A stretch of 64,000 nt of DNA, taken from the NCBI RefSeq assembly GCF_014174355.1, contig NZ_JABEQF010000005.1:1-64000 (forward strand), in the 5' to 3' direction. Position 1 is the first letter of the stretch, and each line of letters opens with the position of its first letter. This document shows positions 1 through 8,641 of the stretch, in pieces. A program made the translations under genes and the position numbers. Source of the stretch: Gluconacetobacter azotocaptans (GTDB lineage: Bacteria; Pseudomonadota; Alphaproteobacteria; Acetobacterales; Acetobacteraceae). The notes beneath the pieces were generated by a model. The model ran no database searches. It saw only the letters and a program-made list of their open reading frames with translations, and had not been told where the DNA came from.

Positions 1-790
1 CGGCCGGGGCCGCCGTACCGGCGGGCGAGGCCGGCACGGGCGGCACCGCGGCCGCAAGCGGATCGACCGCCGCCGCATCGGGCGGCGCTGCCGCTTGCGC
101 GGCGCTCGGGGCGGCGGCAAGCCGGCTGTCATAATCCGACAGGGTCTTCAGCCCCTGCGTGATACTGGCCTGGCTGGCCGTGTGATAGATGACCTCGGGC
201 GTCGGCAGTCCCTGGGCCGCGCAGACCTGCGTCAGGGCCGTGCCCATCGCCCGGCCCAGCGCATTGTCCGGCAGGAACGCCGCGAAATGCTGCCGTCCCT
301 CGGCGCGGGCGGCGGCAACCAGGCGCGCCACCTGCTGTTCCGGCGCGATCCCCATCACCCACACACCCGGCCGCCCCAGCGAGACATCGCTGGTATAGGC
401 CAGCAGCGGCACCGCGGCCGACGCCGCCACCGTGGCCGCCTGGGCGGTGTCGCCGGCGGTCAGCGGCCCCAATATCACACCGTCACCGGCCGCCACCGCC
501 GCCTGCGCGGCGGCCCCTGCCCCGCCCGGCGCCGCCGTGTCGCGCACATCCAGCGGCGGCGCTGCGGGGTTGTCCAGCGCCAGGCGCGTGGCCGCCAGCA
601 TTTCCTGTCCCAGGCGGGCATTCGGGCCGCCCAGCGGCAGCAGTACGCCCACTGTACGCCCGGGCGGCACCGGCGCGCCGACGGGCGGGGCGGCCGGCGC
701 ACCGGTCACAGGTGCCGGCGGCGACGGACCGGCACAGGCCGCAAGCCCCGCCAGCGAAGCCGCCATCAGCAGGCCGGCCTTGCCGGACAC
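1..790 (-). CDS. LpoA-like penicillin-binding protein activator lipoprotein (partial, C-terminus beyond the window)
   Basis: The minus strand is open from about 850 to the window edge. From a GTG at 790 the protein begins with a lipoprotein signal (MSGKAGLLMAASLAGLAAC, lipobox LAAC, Cys19). A periplasmic-binding-protein fold follows: TVGVLLPLGG, then GVILGPLTAGDTAQA, AVPLLAYTSDVSL and GVWVMGIAPEQQVARLVAAA. This is the pattern of the LpoA/YraM and Leu-Ile-Val-binding superfamily. LpoA activates PBP1A from the outer membrane in gammaproteobacteria; the alphaproteobacterial relatives carry the name mostly by homology. The divergent neighbour is rsmI, the same lpoA-rsmI pairing seen in Escherichia coli, which supports the name. 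An in-frame ATG at 850 would add 20 residues before the signal and is less likely. The last visible part is Ala/Pro-rich. About 263 residues are visible. Confidence 0.72.
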   Translation of the reverse strand, partial: MSGKAGLLMAASLAGLAACAGPSPPAPVTGAPAAPPVGAPVPPGRTVGVLLPLGGPNARLGQEMLAATRLALDNPAAPPLDVRDTAAPGGAGAAAQAAVAAGDGVILGPLTAGDTAQAATVAASAAVPLLAYTSDVSLGRPGVWVMGIAPEQQVARLVAAARAEGRQHFAAFLPDNALGRAMGTALTQVCAAQGLPTPEVIYHTASQASITQGLKTLSDYDSRLAAAPSAAQAAAPPDAAAVDPLAAAVPPVPASPAGTAAPA

Positions 791-837
791 GCCGCGAACG
801 GTTGCATCTGCCCCGCGTTTCTGCGACCGGAGTCCAC

Positions 838-1860
838 ATGTCCGATTCATCTTCCTCGTCCCTGCCTTTCCGCTCCATGCCGGACGGAGACCCGTCCGCG
901 ATGCCCTCTTCCCATAGCGACGCGGGACACGACCGTCATGCCCCCGACGATGTCGAGGCCGACGAGTCCGCGGACGCGCCCCCCCTTGCCGGCGGCGGCC
1001 TGTCCCTGGTGTCCACGCCGATCGGCAACCTGGGGGACCTGAGCGACCGGGCCGTCGCCACCCTTTCGGCCGCGGATCTGGTCCTGTGCGAGGACACGCG
1101 CGTGACCGCCCGGCTGCTGGCGTCGCGCGCCATCTCGGCCCGGACCGAGCCCCTGCACGACCATAACGAACAGCAGCGGATTCCGGCGCTGATCGACATG
1201 CTGGAACACGGGCGGCGCATCGCCATCGTGTCCGACGCCGGCACGCCCCTGCTGTCCGATCCAGGTTTCCGGCTGGTGCGGGCGGCCATCGCGGCGAACA
1301 TTCCCGTCACCGCCGTGCCGGGCCCCAATGCCGCCGTAACCGCGCTGACCCTGTCGGGCCTGCCGCCGCATCCGTTCCTGTTCTCGGGCTTTCTTCCCCC
1401 GCGCGAAGCCGCGCGGCGCGAGAGCCTGATTACTCTGCGCGCCGCCGAGCAGGCCGGCCTGTCCGCCACCCTGATCTGGCACGAGGCCCCGCATCGGCTG
1501 GCGGCGATGCTGGCCGACCTGGCCGACATCTTCGGCGCCGACCGTCCCGCCGCCGTAGCGCGGGAATTGACCAAACGGTTCGAGGAGGTGCGGCGCGGCC
1601 CGGTCGGCACGCTGGCGGCCTGGTACGACCAGACGCGCGCGCGGGGCGAAATCACGGTGCTGCTGGGGCCGCCCGGCGCCGACGATCGCGGGGCGGACGA
1701 CCTCGATACCCGCCTGCGCGCGGCCCTGGCCACATTGTCGGTCAAGGATGCGGCGGCGCTGGTGGCCGGGGCGGTCAACCTGCCCAAGCGCACGGTCTAT
1801 GCCCGCGCCCTGGAACTGGCCCGCGAGGAAGGGCAACCCGGGGATCCGCACCGTTACTGA
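838..1860 (+). CDS. rsmI: 16S rRNA (cytidine-1402-2'-O)-methyltransferase RsmI
   Basis: RsmI 2'-O-methylates C1402 in the ribosomal P site using SAM. The 340-residue protein has the family signatures STPIGNLGDLSDRA, EDTRVTARLL, SDAGTPLLSDPG and PGPNAAVTAL, with the C-terminal LSVKDAAALVAG segment. The ATG at 838 is chosen because GGAG lies 5 nt upstream. It gives an unusual Ser/Asp-rich, probably disordered N-terminal extension of about 50 residues before the methylase core; a later in-frame start cannot be excluded. In many proteobacteria rsmI is followed by yraN. Here the next gene is lolA on the opposite strand, and the two 3' ends overlap by 7 nt. Confidence 0.95.
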   Translation: MSDSSSSSLPFRSMPDGDPSAMPSSHSDAGHDRHAPDDVEADESADAPPLAGGGLSLVSTPIGNLGDLSDRAVATLSAADLVLCEDTRVTARLLASRAISARTEPLHDHNEQQRIPALIDMLEHGRRIAIVSDAGTPLLSDPGFRLVRAAIAANIPVTAVPGPNAAVTALTLSGLPPHPFLFSGFLPPREAARRESLITLRAAEQAGLSATLIWHEAPHRLAAMLADLADIFGADRPAAVARELTKRFEEVRRGPVGTLAAWYDQTRARGEITVLLGPPGADDRGADDLDTRLRAALATLSVKDAAALVAGAVNLPKRTVYARALELAREEGQPGDPHRY

Positions 1861-2528
1861 TCGCCGATATCCGTATCGAACAGGCTGTCGGGCTGCGGCC
1901 CCCCGCCCAGACGGACATTGAACAGATCGACACGGGTTTCCTGCCCCTGGGCATCGACGACGCTCCAGGAACGCAGGGCCAGCGGATTGTCATGAAACAC
2001 CAGTGTCAGGCTCCCGTCCCCTGGCGACGCGGTCCGCGCCAGCGTGACCTGCACCAGCCCGTTGGCGTGCGTGAAACCGGTAACGGTCACATCACCCGAG
2101 AGTTGCAGATCGGGCCGCAGCAGCAACCCCAACGGCGTCTTGTCCAGCGGTATCGTCGTGGTCTGGCCAAGCTGGCTGTCGTTGAAGACGACCTGGCCGT
2201 GGTTGGCCACCAGCAGCAGCGGGCTAGGCTTGTCGTATTCGAAGCGCATCCGCCCCGGCCGGCTGAGCCACGCCGTACCCGTCGTCCGCTTCCCGTCGGG
2301 GGCCAGTTGCTGGAACTGGGCCTCCAGCGTCGTGATGCCGTTCAGATAGGCCTGAACCCTCTGCACCCAGCCCCGATCGGCCGGCGCCAGGGACAGCGCC
2401 GCCGCCGTCTGCGCCCGGGCCTCGGGCATGGATGCGGGACAGGCCATTACCACGCCCCCGGCCAGCAGGCAGGCCGCCAGCCGCGCGGGCAACAGAAATC
2501 GTTCTGAAAGACGAGAGGGTCGCGTCAT
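1854..2528 (-). CDS. lolA: Outer-membrane lipoprotein carrier protein LolA-like
   Basis: This 224-residue periplasmic protein has a signal peptide (hydrophobic stretch about 11-30, probable cleavage after ARA39). The LolA fold follows: VQRVQAYLNGITTLEAQFQQ, GTAWLSRPGRMRFEYDKPS, LLLVANHGQVVFND and TPLGLLLRPDL. LolA ferries lipoproteins across the periplasm from LolCDE to the outer membrane. The ATG at 2528 (MTRPSRLSERF) puts the signal peptide close to the N-terminus; further upstream in-frame codons would give an implausibly long n-region. It is convergent with rsmI. The usual alphaproteobacterial neighbours of lolA (ftsK, xth) are absent, so a LolA-like paralogue cannot be ruled out. Confidence 0.85.
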   Translation of the reverse strand: MTRPSRLSERFLLPARLAACLLAGGVVMACPASMPEARAQTAAALSLAPADRGWVQRVQAYLNGITTLEAQFQQLAPDGKRTTGTAWLSRPGRMRFEYDKPSPLLLVANHGQVVFNDSQLGQTTTIPLDKTPLGLLLRPDLQLSGDVTVTGFTHANGLVQVTLARTASPGDGSLTLVFHDNPLALRSWSVVDAQGQETRVDLFNVRLGGGPQPDSLFDTDIGDQ

Positions 2529-2649
2529 GGGATCCGATCGGGCAGAGGCGAGCGCCGGCAAGGGGCCAGCCTGTCTTCGTTGCCCGATCATTCCGGCAAG
2601 ATCAAGGCGTTCCGGACCCCGCATCCCCCGGAACGATTCCCGCCCCGTT

Positions 2650-3333
2650 TCAGCGCAGCCTGCCCGAAGCCACCAGCGCCGCCAGTCCCGGCGGCAGGTC
2701 GATCCCCGGCGGCAGTTCCGGCGCCCCCTGCGGCGCGTCCAGCACCGTGCGCATCGGCAGCACCCCCGCCCAGACCGGCACCTCGGCCTCGGCGGCGTCG
2801 CCCGGCGGGCCGCTGCGCGTCTTGGCGCTGGCCTCCTCGATGTCCATCCACAGCACGGCGGTCGCCTTCAGTTCCTGCGCCGTCATCGGACGCAGCGTGT
2901 CCCACCGGCCGGGGAAAAAATCCTCGACCATGTCGCGCAGGGCGCCGGCAACCGCCTCGCCGCCCTCCAGCAGCCGCGCGGTGCCGAAGGCCATGGCCGA
3001 GCGGTAATTGACCGAATGGCTGAAGGCCGACCGCGCCATGACATAGCCATCCATCAGCGTGCAGGTCAGGCAGACCCGCGTGCCCTCGGCCGCGCGCAGG
3101 AAGCGGCTGGCCGCCGACCCGTGCCAGTAGACGCGGTTTCCCACCCGCCAATGCAGGGTCGGCGTCACATAGGGCGCACCGTCGATGACATAGCCCACAT
3201 GGCACACCGGGGTCGCGTCCAGGACGGCATGGACATCGGCATGGGCGTAGCTGCCCCGCTCGTGCGCCCGGCGGACCCGGTTGCGTTCGGTGACGGGATA
3301 AAGATCCGGCTGCGGGGAAGCGGGGTCGGACAT
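2650..3333 (-). CDS. Pyridoxamine 5'-phosphate oxidase-like FMN-binding protein
   Basis: This 227-residue protein belongs to the PPOx-like split-barrel flavoproteins (flavin-nucleotide-binding family). Motifs include ERNRVRRAHERGSYAHADVH near the N-terminus, PYVTPTLHWRVGNRVYWHGS, VCLTCTLMDGYVMARS and HSVNYRSAMAFG, typical of the subgroup with SVNYRSV-like sequences. The substrate is not evident. The ATG at 3333 is chosen over a GTG at 3363. A MocR-type PLP-binding regulator is divergently transcribed 113 bp away, and such pairs usually mean that the regulator controls the oxidase, suggesting a role in vitamin B6 or PLP-related chemistry. That link is inferred from position only. Confidence 0.82.
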   Translation of the reverse strand: MSDPASPQPDLYPVTERNRVRRAHERGSYAHADVHAVLDATPVCHVGYVIDGAPYVTPTLHWRVGNRVYWHGSAASRFLRAAEGTRVCLTCTLMDGYVMARSAFSHSVNYRSAMAFGTARLLEGGEAVAGALRDMVEDFFPGRWDTLRPMTAQELKATAVLWMDIEEASAKTRSGPPGDAAEAEVPVWAGVLPMRTVLDAPQGAPELPPGIDLPPGLAALVASGRLR

Positions 3334-3446
3334 CGTGGGGGTTCCTGCCTGTTGCGTCGTCACGCTGCCATGTAAAACGGTCTGCCGGTAACGACCGCCT
3401 GAACGATTTCGACCAGACCAGTTTCAGACGAAAGGACCCCGTTCTC
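3334..3446. promoter_or_regulatory. Divergent promoter/operator region between PPOx gene and mocR
   Basis: This 113-bp gap must hold both promoters. Visible candidates for MocR binding are the hexamer GGTCTG at 3379-3384 and its inverted copy CAGACC at 3414-3419, with a further CAGAC at 3425-3429. A Shine-Dalgarno AAAGGA at about 3430-3435 precedes the mocR GTG. The sites are short, so the operator assignment is tentative. Confidence 0.35.
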
Positions 3447-4895
3447 GTGGCACGCGACACGATGCGCCCGCCCGCCGCCTGGCTGGTGCTGGACCGGCCG
3501 GCCGGCGCGCTGGAGGCGCAGATCCATCGCACGATCCGCGACCGCATTCTGGGCGGCCAGTTCGCGGCGGGCGACCGCCTGCCGTCCAGCCGGGCGCTGG
3601 CCGTGGCGCTGGGCGTCGCGCGGTCGACCGTCGTGCAGGCCTACGAACGATTGCGCGCCGAAGGTTTCCTCGAGGCCCGCGGCGGGTCGGCCACACGCAT
3701 CGCCGCCCTGCCGTCCCCGCCGCCGCACGGGCGCGCGTCCGGGGCCGAAATTCCCCCGCAGGTGCGGCCTTCCATGCCGAGCAACGCGGCACCGGGTGCG
3801 TTCCAGCCCGGCCTGCCGGACCTGACATCCTTTCCCCATGCCGCATGGGCGCGTTGCCTGGGCGCGCGGGCACGGTCGGGCCGGATGGTCGATCTGGGCT
3901 ACGGCCCCGCGGCCGGGGCGGCCGAACTGCGCGCCGCCATTCTCTCCCACGTCGCGGCCACGCGCGGCGTCGTCGCAACGGCGGACCGGGTCGTCATCGT
4001 GCCGTCGACCCGCACGGCCATCGACGTGATCGCCCGCGTCGTCCTGCACCCCGGCCAGCCGGGCGGCGACGTCGCCTGGGTCGAGGATCCGGGCTATCCC
4101 GCGTCCCATGCCCTGCTGCGCGCGGCGGGCGCGCGGCTGGTGGCGGTCGCGTGCGACGCGCACGGCATGGACGTCGCCCGGGCGGCCGGCCCCTCACCGC
4201 GCCTGATTTCCGTGACGCCGTCGCATCACTATCCGACCGGCGCCACCATGACATTGCAACGCCGGCTGGCGGTGCTGGGCGCGGCGCAGGCCAGCGGGGC
4301 AGTGATCCTGGAGGATGATTACGACAGCGAATTCCAGTACGGATCGCGCCCCATCGCCGCCTTGCAGGGCATCGACCGGACGGAATCCGTGGCCTATCTG
4401 GGCACATTTTCAAAAACCCTGGCGCCGGGGCTGCATGTCGCCTACGCCATCCTGCCGGCTTGGCTGGCGCCACGGGTCGCCGACGCACTGCGGATGCGCG
4501 GCGCATTGGTCCCGACCCATGTCCAGCTCGCGCTGGCGGATTTCCTGAATGACGGGCACCTGCGGGCGCATGTGCGCCGGATGGGCGCCCTGTATGCCGA
4601 ACGGATGGCGGCCACCGTCGCGGCCCTGCGCGGGCATTGCGGCGACATCCTGAGCCCGGGCGCCGGCGAAGGCGGCCTTCAGCTTGCTGCATGGTTCAAC
4701 GACCCGACGCTGGACGACCGCGCCGTTGCCCGCGTCCTGGCCACGCGCGGGCTGGCGATGCGCCCCCTGTCGGAATTCCATCTGGGCCCCGCGCGCCCGG
4801 GACTGCTGCTGGGCATCGCACGCGCGACGGCGGACGACGCCGACCACGCGGCACGGCAGATACGCGCGGCGGTAAGGCAAGGGCGTTGCCCTTGA
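3447..4895 (+). CDS. MocR/PdxR-family transcriptional regulator (GntR HTH plus aminotransferase-like domain)
   Basis: This 482-residue protein has an N-terminal winged helix of the GntR type (about 20-85: IHRTIRDRILGGQFAAGDRL, PSSRALAVALGVARSTVVQA, YERLRAEGFLEAR). A fold-type I aminotransferase domain follows, with EDPGYPASH, VTPSHHYPTG, EDDYDSEFQYG and the PLP-lysine motif GTFSKTLAPG (Lys323). Family members sense PLP or a PLP adduct and control B6 metabolism, transport or amino-acid use. The start is the GTG at 3447. The likely target is the divergent PPOx gene plus autoregulation. The last codons (GRCP and the stop) lie inside an AAGGGC-N3-GCCCTT hairpin repeat, so the repeat supplies the gene's terminus. 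Confidence 0.93.
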   Translation: MARDTMRPPAAWLVLDRPAGALEAQIHRTIRDRILGGQFAAGDRLPSSRALAVALGVARSTVVQAYERLRAEGFLEARGGSATRIAALPSPPPHGRASGAEIPPQVRPSMPSNAAPGAFQPGLPDLTSFPHAAWARCLGARARSGRMVDLGYGPAAGAAELRAAILSHVAATRGVVATADRVVIVPSTRTAIDVIARVVLHPGQPGGDVAWVEDPGYPASHALLRAAGARLVAVACDAHGMDVARAAGPSPRLISVTPSHHYPTGATMTLQRRLAVLGAAQASGAVILEDDYDSEFQYGSRPIAALQGIDRTESVAYLGTFSKTLAPGLHVAYAILPAWLAPRVADALRMRGALVPTHVQLALADFLNDGHLRAHVRRMGALYAERMAATVAALRGHCGDILSPGAGEGGLQLAAWFNDPTLDDRAVARVLATRGLAMRPLSEFHLGPARPGLLLGIARATADDADHAARQIRAAVRQGRCP

Positions 4896-4920
4896 CCCAC
4901 CAAAGGGCATAGCCCTTTGG
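4878..4920. repeat. Twin-hairpin intergenic repeat at the 3' end of mocR
   Basis: Two adjacent perfect hairpins are present: CAAGGGC-GTT-GCCCTTG (4878-4894) and CCAAAGGGC-ATA-GCCCTTTGG (4900-4920), followed by AAACCCG. A closely similar unit in inverted orientation lies at 16263-16309 and a single hairpin at 42959-42979. The first hairpin includes the stop codon of mocR. It probably acts as a transcription terminator or mRNA 3'-end stabiliser between convergent genes. Confidence 0.7.
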
Positions 4921-4980
4921 AAACCCGAGACTTTTAAAATCGGATGGGATGCAGGAACCCGACAACGCAGGCCGGGCGCT

Positions 4981-5940
4981 CTACCCCGCCGATCCGATCA
5001 GGATGCCGGCGGCGAAGACCAGCGCGCCGCCGACGACGATCTGCACGATCGCCGACCCGAACGGCGTCTCCTGGTAGCGCCATCGCACCCACGAGATCAC
5101 GAACAACTCCACCACCACCACCAGCATGGCGATCAGCATGGCGACCGAAAAATTGCCGATCAGGAACGGGATGGTATGGCCGATTCCGCCCGCCGTGGTC
5201 ATCAGCCCGCAGACCAGCCCGCGCAGCAGCGGCGCACCCCGGCCGGACAGCTTGCCGTCATCCGACAGGGCCTCGGCGAAGCCCATGGAAATTCCCGCGC
5301 CGACCGATGCGGCGATCCCGACCAGGAAAGCCTGCCACGGCTGATGCGTCGCGAAGGCGGCGGCGAAGACCGGGGCCAGGGTCGAGACCGATCCGTCCAT
5401 CAACCCGACCAGGCCGGGCTGGATCACCTGCAGGATGAAACGGCGGCGCGCGCCTTCATCCTCATCCTCGCGCTTGCTGGCCGGCAGGCGCTTGAGTTCG
5501 ATGACGCCCGCGGCCTGTTCGTGCCGGTCCTCGGCCACCGCCAGATCGCCCAGCAATTTGCGCGTCGCCGCATCGGTGGTACGCAGCGCCGCCTGGCGAT
5601 AGAACCGCGCCGCATCCATTTCCATCTGCCGGGCGTGACGGCGCACGGCGTCGATCCCCTGCCGTTGCACCTGCCAGGCAGGGCGGCGCACCATGAAGCC
5701 GGCGATGTCCTGCCGCCGGACCAGCGGAATATGGCTGCCGAACCGCCGGACATAGAGGTCGATCAGGGTGCGCCTGTGCTCGTCTTCCTCTTCCGCCATG
5801 TCGGTGAAGATGTGGGCGGTATCGGGATAATTTTCACGAAGGACATACGCGAAATCGGCATAGATGCGCCCGTCCTCCTCCTCGTTCGAAATCGCGAGCG
5901 CGAGGATGTCCTGATCGCTCAGGGTCGTGAATTTCCGCAT
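4981..5940 (-). CDS. mbfA: MbfA-type membrane-bound ferritin-like iron exporter
   Basis: This 319-residue fusion has an N-terminal ferritin-like four-helix domain (about 1-165) and a C-terminal VIT1/CCC1-type membrane domain (about 190-319). Carboxylate ligands are visible in SNEEEDGRIYADF, MAEEEDEHRR and AVAEDRHEQAAG. The membrane part includes PGLVGLMDGSVSTLAPVFAA, GAGISMGFAEALSDDG and several hydrophobic segments. In Rhizobiales MbfA exports iron and protects against iron/H2O2 stress, and its gene is repressed by Irr. Upstream, at 5993-6002, AGAA-TTG-TTC faintly resembles half of an Irr-box palindrome. The gene is monocistronic, with its 3' end facing mocR across the hairpin repeat. Confidence 0.92.
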   Translation of the reverse strand: MRKFTTLSDQDILALAISNEEEDGRIYADFAYVLRENYPDTAHIFTDMAEEEDEHRRTLIDLYVRRFGSHIPLVRRQDIAGFMVRRPAWQVQRQGIDAVRRHARQMEMDAARFYRQAALRTTDAATRKLLGDLAVAEDRHEQAAGVIELKRLPASKREDEDEGARRRFILQVIQPGLVGLMDGSVSTLAPVFAAAFATHQPWQAFLVGIAASVGAGISMGFAEALSDDGKLSGRGAPLLRGLVCGLMTTAGGIGHTIPFLIGNFSVAMLIAMLVVVVELFVISWVRWRYQETPFGSAIVQIVVGGALVFAAGILIGSAG

Positions 5941-6211
5941 GGCGTCTGTATGCCGAAATCACCCCAACGACTCAAGACATTTCGATATCGTGAGAATTGT
6001 TCGCGTTATCAACAGTAGAAAAACGAACCCCCCGACACACCGCACGATCGCGACAATCTTCAGATACAATCAGGGAATGATGAAAACGCCAGAAACCGTC
6101 ATCCCGTCTTCCGGCGCGAAATGCGGCCCGGGACGCGAACGCACCGGGGGGCGTGGCACGGAAAATACGTGCCGGACGGCCCCTCCAGCGACCGGTTTAA
6201 AAACCAGCCCC
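5941..6211. other. Intergenic gap between mbfA and gshA
   Basis: This 271-bp gap contains the mbfA promoter region, which is AT-richer around 5980-6075, and the 3' region of gshA. Immediately after gshA, reading on the minus strand, there is an imperfect palindrome (CTGGTTTTTAAACCGG) and then the weak hairpin GGCACG...CGTGCC (6155-6173) with a T-rich loop. Either could serve as terminator. I see no further gene. Confidence 0.4.
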
Positions 6212-7624
6212 TCAGATCGCCGCTTCGGCGAAGATCCGGTTCACGTCGCCGTTCCAACGTCCGTGATAGCGCTCCAGCCACCGCTCGGCCTGTGTCGGGC
6301 CGCCGGCCGCGATCTCGTGCAGCGGGTCCAGGAAATGGCGTTCGTCCCGTTCGGCCGCGTCGGTCAGGGCGCGCGCGCGCAGGCCCTGCGCTGCGATATC
6401 GACCATGCGGCGGGCCAGGTCACGCGCGCTGCCCCCTGCCCACGGGGCGTCCAGCCCCAGGCGGGGCACGGCGGCGCGCAGGTCGGCATACGCCTCCCAC
6501 GGCTGTTCCCGCACCAACGCGTCGGCGGCGGTCAGGGCGGCCTCGTCATACAGCAGCCCGACCCACAGGGCCGACTGCGCCATCATCATCTCCGGCGATC
6601 CGGCGTCGGCGCCGCGCATCTCCAGGAAGCGCTTCAGGCGGACGTCGGTGAAGGCGGTGGTCAGATGGTCCTCGAAATCGCCCACCGTCGGCGTCAGACC
6701 CTCCAGCCCATCCTGCCGCTCGCCGTTCATCCAGGCCCGGAGCGACCGGCCCGCCACGTCCAGAATAACACCGTCGCGCACGATGAAATACATCGGCACG
6801 TCCAGCAGCCATTCGACATACGGCTCAAACCCGAAATCCGGGCGGAAGAAAGCGGCCGGCATGCCCGAGCGCGCATTGTCGGTATCGGTCCAGACCTGCG
6901 CGCGATTGGATTGGAAGCCGTTGGGCCGGCCTTCGTAGAACGGGGAATTGGCGAACAGCGCCGTCGCCACCGGCTGCAACGCCAGGGACACCCGCAGTTT
7001 GCGGAGCATGTCGGCCTCGGACGCGAAATCCAGATTGACCTGTACGGTGCAGGTCCGCTGCATCATATCCAGGCCGAGCAACCCGACCTTGGGCATGTAG
7101 GCCCGCATGATGGCGTACCGGCTCTTGGGCATCCAGGGCATGTCCGCCCGGCTCGCCGTCGGATGGAAGCCCAGCGGCGCGAAGCCGATGCCCAGCGACC
7201 GGGAAATCGGGCGGATCGCCTCGAAATGCCGGGCCATCTCGTGCGCCGTGTCGTGCAGGTTGGCCAGCGGCGCACCCGACAGTTCGAACTGGCCGGCCGG
7301 TTCCAGCGACACCGAACTGCCCCGCTCCGGCCCGATGCCCTTCAGCCCGATCAGGTTCCCCTTGTCATAGATCCCCTCCCATTCCCCGCCGTCGCCCTGG
7401 CGATGCAGGTCGGCCAGGATCTCGGCGATCCCGTCGGGGCTGTAGGCGGGTGGCATCCAGGCCGGGCGATCCGCGCCTGCGGCTTCGGGGCGGACAAAGC
7501 CGAATTTCTCATGCTCGGTCCCGATCCGCCAGCGATCGCTCGGCTTGCCCCCCTCCGCCAGCAGGGCGGCCAGTTGGCTCACCGATTCGATGGGGGTGAT
7601 GTCTTGCTCGCCGGGATTCGACAT
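6212..7624 (-). CDS. gshA: Glutamate-cysteine ligase (plant/alphaproteobacterial type)
   Basis: This enzyme joins glutamate and cysteine with ATP, the first step of glutathione synthesis in the cytoplasm. The 470-residue protein shows RIGTEHEKFGF, YDKGNLIGLKG, SVSLEPAGQFELSGAPL, LGFHPTASRADMPWMPKSRY, TCTVQVNLDF and YEGRPNGFQSNRAQVW, all hallmarks of the plant-type class rather than the E. coli class. The ATG at 7624 (MSNPGEQDITPI) is chosen; longer in-frame reading into 7726 would overlap rsmE and has no support. It follows rsmE on the same strand with an 85-bp gap. Confidence 0.95.
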   Translation of the reverse strand: MSNPGEQDITPIESVSQLAALLAEGGKPSDRWRIGTEHEKFGFVRPEAAGADRPAWMPPAYSPDGIAEILADLHRQGDGGEWEGIYDKGNLIGLKGIGPERGSSVSLEPAGQFELSGAPLANLHDTAHEMARHFEAIRPISRSLGIGFAPLGFHPTASRADMPWMPKSRYAIMRAYMPKVGLLGLDMMQRTCTVQVNLDFASEADMLRKLRVSLALQPVATALFANSPFYEGRPNGFQSNRAQVWTDTDNARSGMPAAFFRPDFGFEPYVEWLLDVPMYFIVRDGVILDVAGRSLRAWMNGERQDGLEGLTPTVGDFEDHLTTAFTDVRLKRFLEMRGADAGSPEMMMAQSALWVGLLYDEAALTAADALVREQPWEAYADLRAAVPRLGLDAPWAGGSARDLARRMVDIAAQGLRARALTDAAERDERHFLDPLHEIAAGGPTQAERWLERYHGRWNGDVNRIFAEAAI

Positions 7625-7709
7625 GGGTTTCGGAATAGTCCTCAGAGACAGAAAAGTAACCGATCGGCCGACCGGACGAATACTGGCCGCGCCACGACCG
7701 GATAGCCGG

Positions 7710-8492
7710 TCAGCGCGACCCTGCACCAGACGCGCGACGGAAACCAGCCCCCATCAGGGACAGGCCACAGGCCACGGCCGTGTCCGCGCGCAGGATGCGC
7801 GGACCCAGCGATATCATCGTAACAAACGGCCGCGAACGCAACAGAGCCACCTCGGCGGCGGAAAATCCGCCCTCCGGCCCGACCAGCAGCCCATCGCCGT
7901 CACAGGCCCCATCGATGCCGCCCCCCTCGTTGCAGCCAGCCTCGATTTCCGCCGTCCCGTCCCGTTGCGCGGGCCGCTCAGCGGCGACGAACAGGCGTCG
8001 CCCCTTCGGCCACGCCGCCAGGCGATCGACCAGGGGCAGCGGGTCGTCGACCTCCGGCACATCCAGGCGTTCGCATTGCTCGGCGGCCTCGACGGCAATG
8101 CCGGCAAGGCGCGCGCCGTTCACCCTGTGGGTGTTGGTCCGCTCGGTCAGGACGGGCAGGAAGCGTCTGACCCCCAATTCGGTTCCCATGCGGATGACCA
8201 GGTCGGTCGCATCGCGCTTCAACGGCGCGAACAGCAGCACCGGGCCGACAACGGGTTCCGCCGGCCGGGTCTGGCGCCGCACGCGCACCTGCCCGCGATC
8301 GCGGCGGATCGCCTCGATCCCGGCGCGCCATTCGCCGTCACGCGCGTTGAACAGCGCGACCTCGTCCCCCGCCCCCATCCGCAGGACCGTGCCAAGGTAA
8401 TGGGCGTGCCCGGGCGTCAGTTCCACAACCGCGTCGTCGTGCATCGGCGGCTGCGTCGCGGGGGCCGCGAACAGGCGGGGACAATCCTTCAT
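7710..8492 (-). CDS. rsmE: 16S rRNA (uracil-1498-N3)-methyltransferase RsmE
   Basis: RsmE methylates U1498 in helix 44 of 16S rRNA as a SPOUT (trefoil-knot) methyltransferase. The 260-residue protein begins MKDCPRLFA and has HAHYLGTVLRMGAGDEVALF, LLFAPLKRDATDLVIRMGTE, GVRRFLPVLTERT and the knot motifs LLVGPEGGFSAAEV and SLGPRILRADTAV. The start ATG at 8492 matches the family N-terminus. A slightly unusual insertion (EIEAGCNEGGGIDGACDGD) sits before the GPEGG motif. It is divergent from ubiA and upstream of gshA, a pairing frequently seen in Rhodospirillales. Confidence 0.95.
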   Translation of the reverse strand: MKDCPRLFAAPATQPPMHDDAVVELTPGHAHYLGTVLRMGAGDEVALFNARDGEWRAGIEAIRRDRGQVRVRRQTRPAEPVVGPVLLFAPLKRDATDLVIRMGTELGVRRFLPVLTERTNTHRVNGARLAGIAVEAAEQCERLDVPEVDDPLPLVDRLAAWPKGRRLFVAAERPAQRDGTAEIEAGCNEGGGIDGACDGDGLLVGPEGGFSAAEVALLRSRPFVTMISLGPRILRADTAVACGLSLMGAGFRRASGAGSR

Positions 8493-8641
8493 GCCAATCG
8501 AAACTCCTGCACGCACCGCCGTCCGGCGGCAGCCGATCCCCCTTGACCGTGACGCGCCATCCGGCCCATCACACCCGGGCCTTAGCAGCCTTGCGATCCG
8601 GCGTCATCATGGCCGGACGTTCCCGGCCGGAGACATAGACG

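Noticed and set aside
483-878. Open frames on both strands in the first kilobase
   Set aside because: Gly/Arg-rich shadows of the LpoA-like and rsmI genes; the LpoA frame alone shows a lipobox and periplasmic-binding fold.
6150-6180. Hairpin near gshA as a riboswitch
   Set aside because: A single short stem without conserved core; most likely a terminator fragment.
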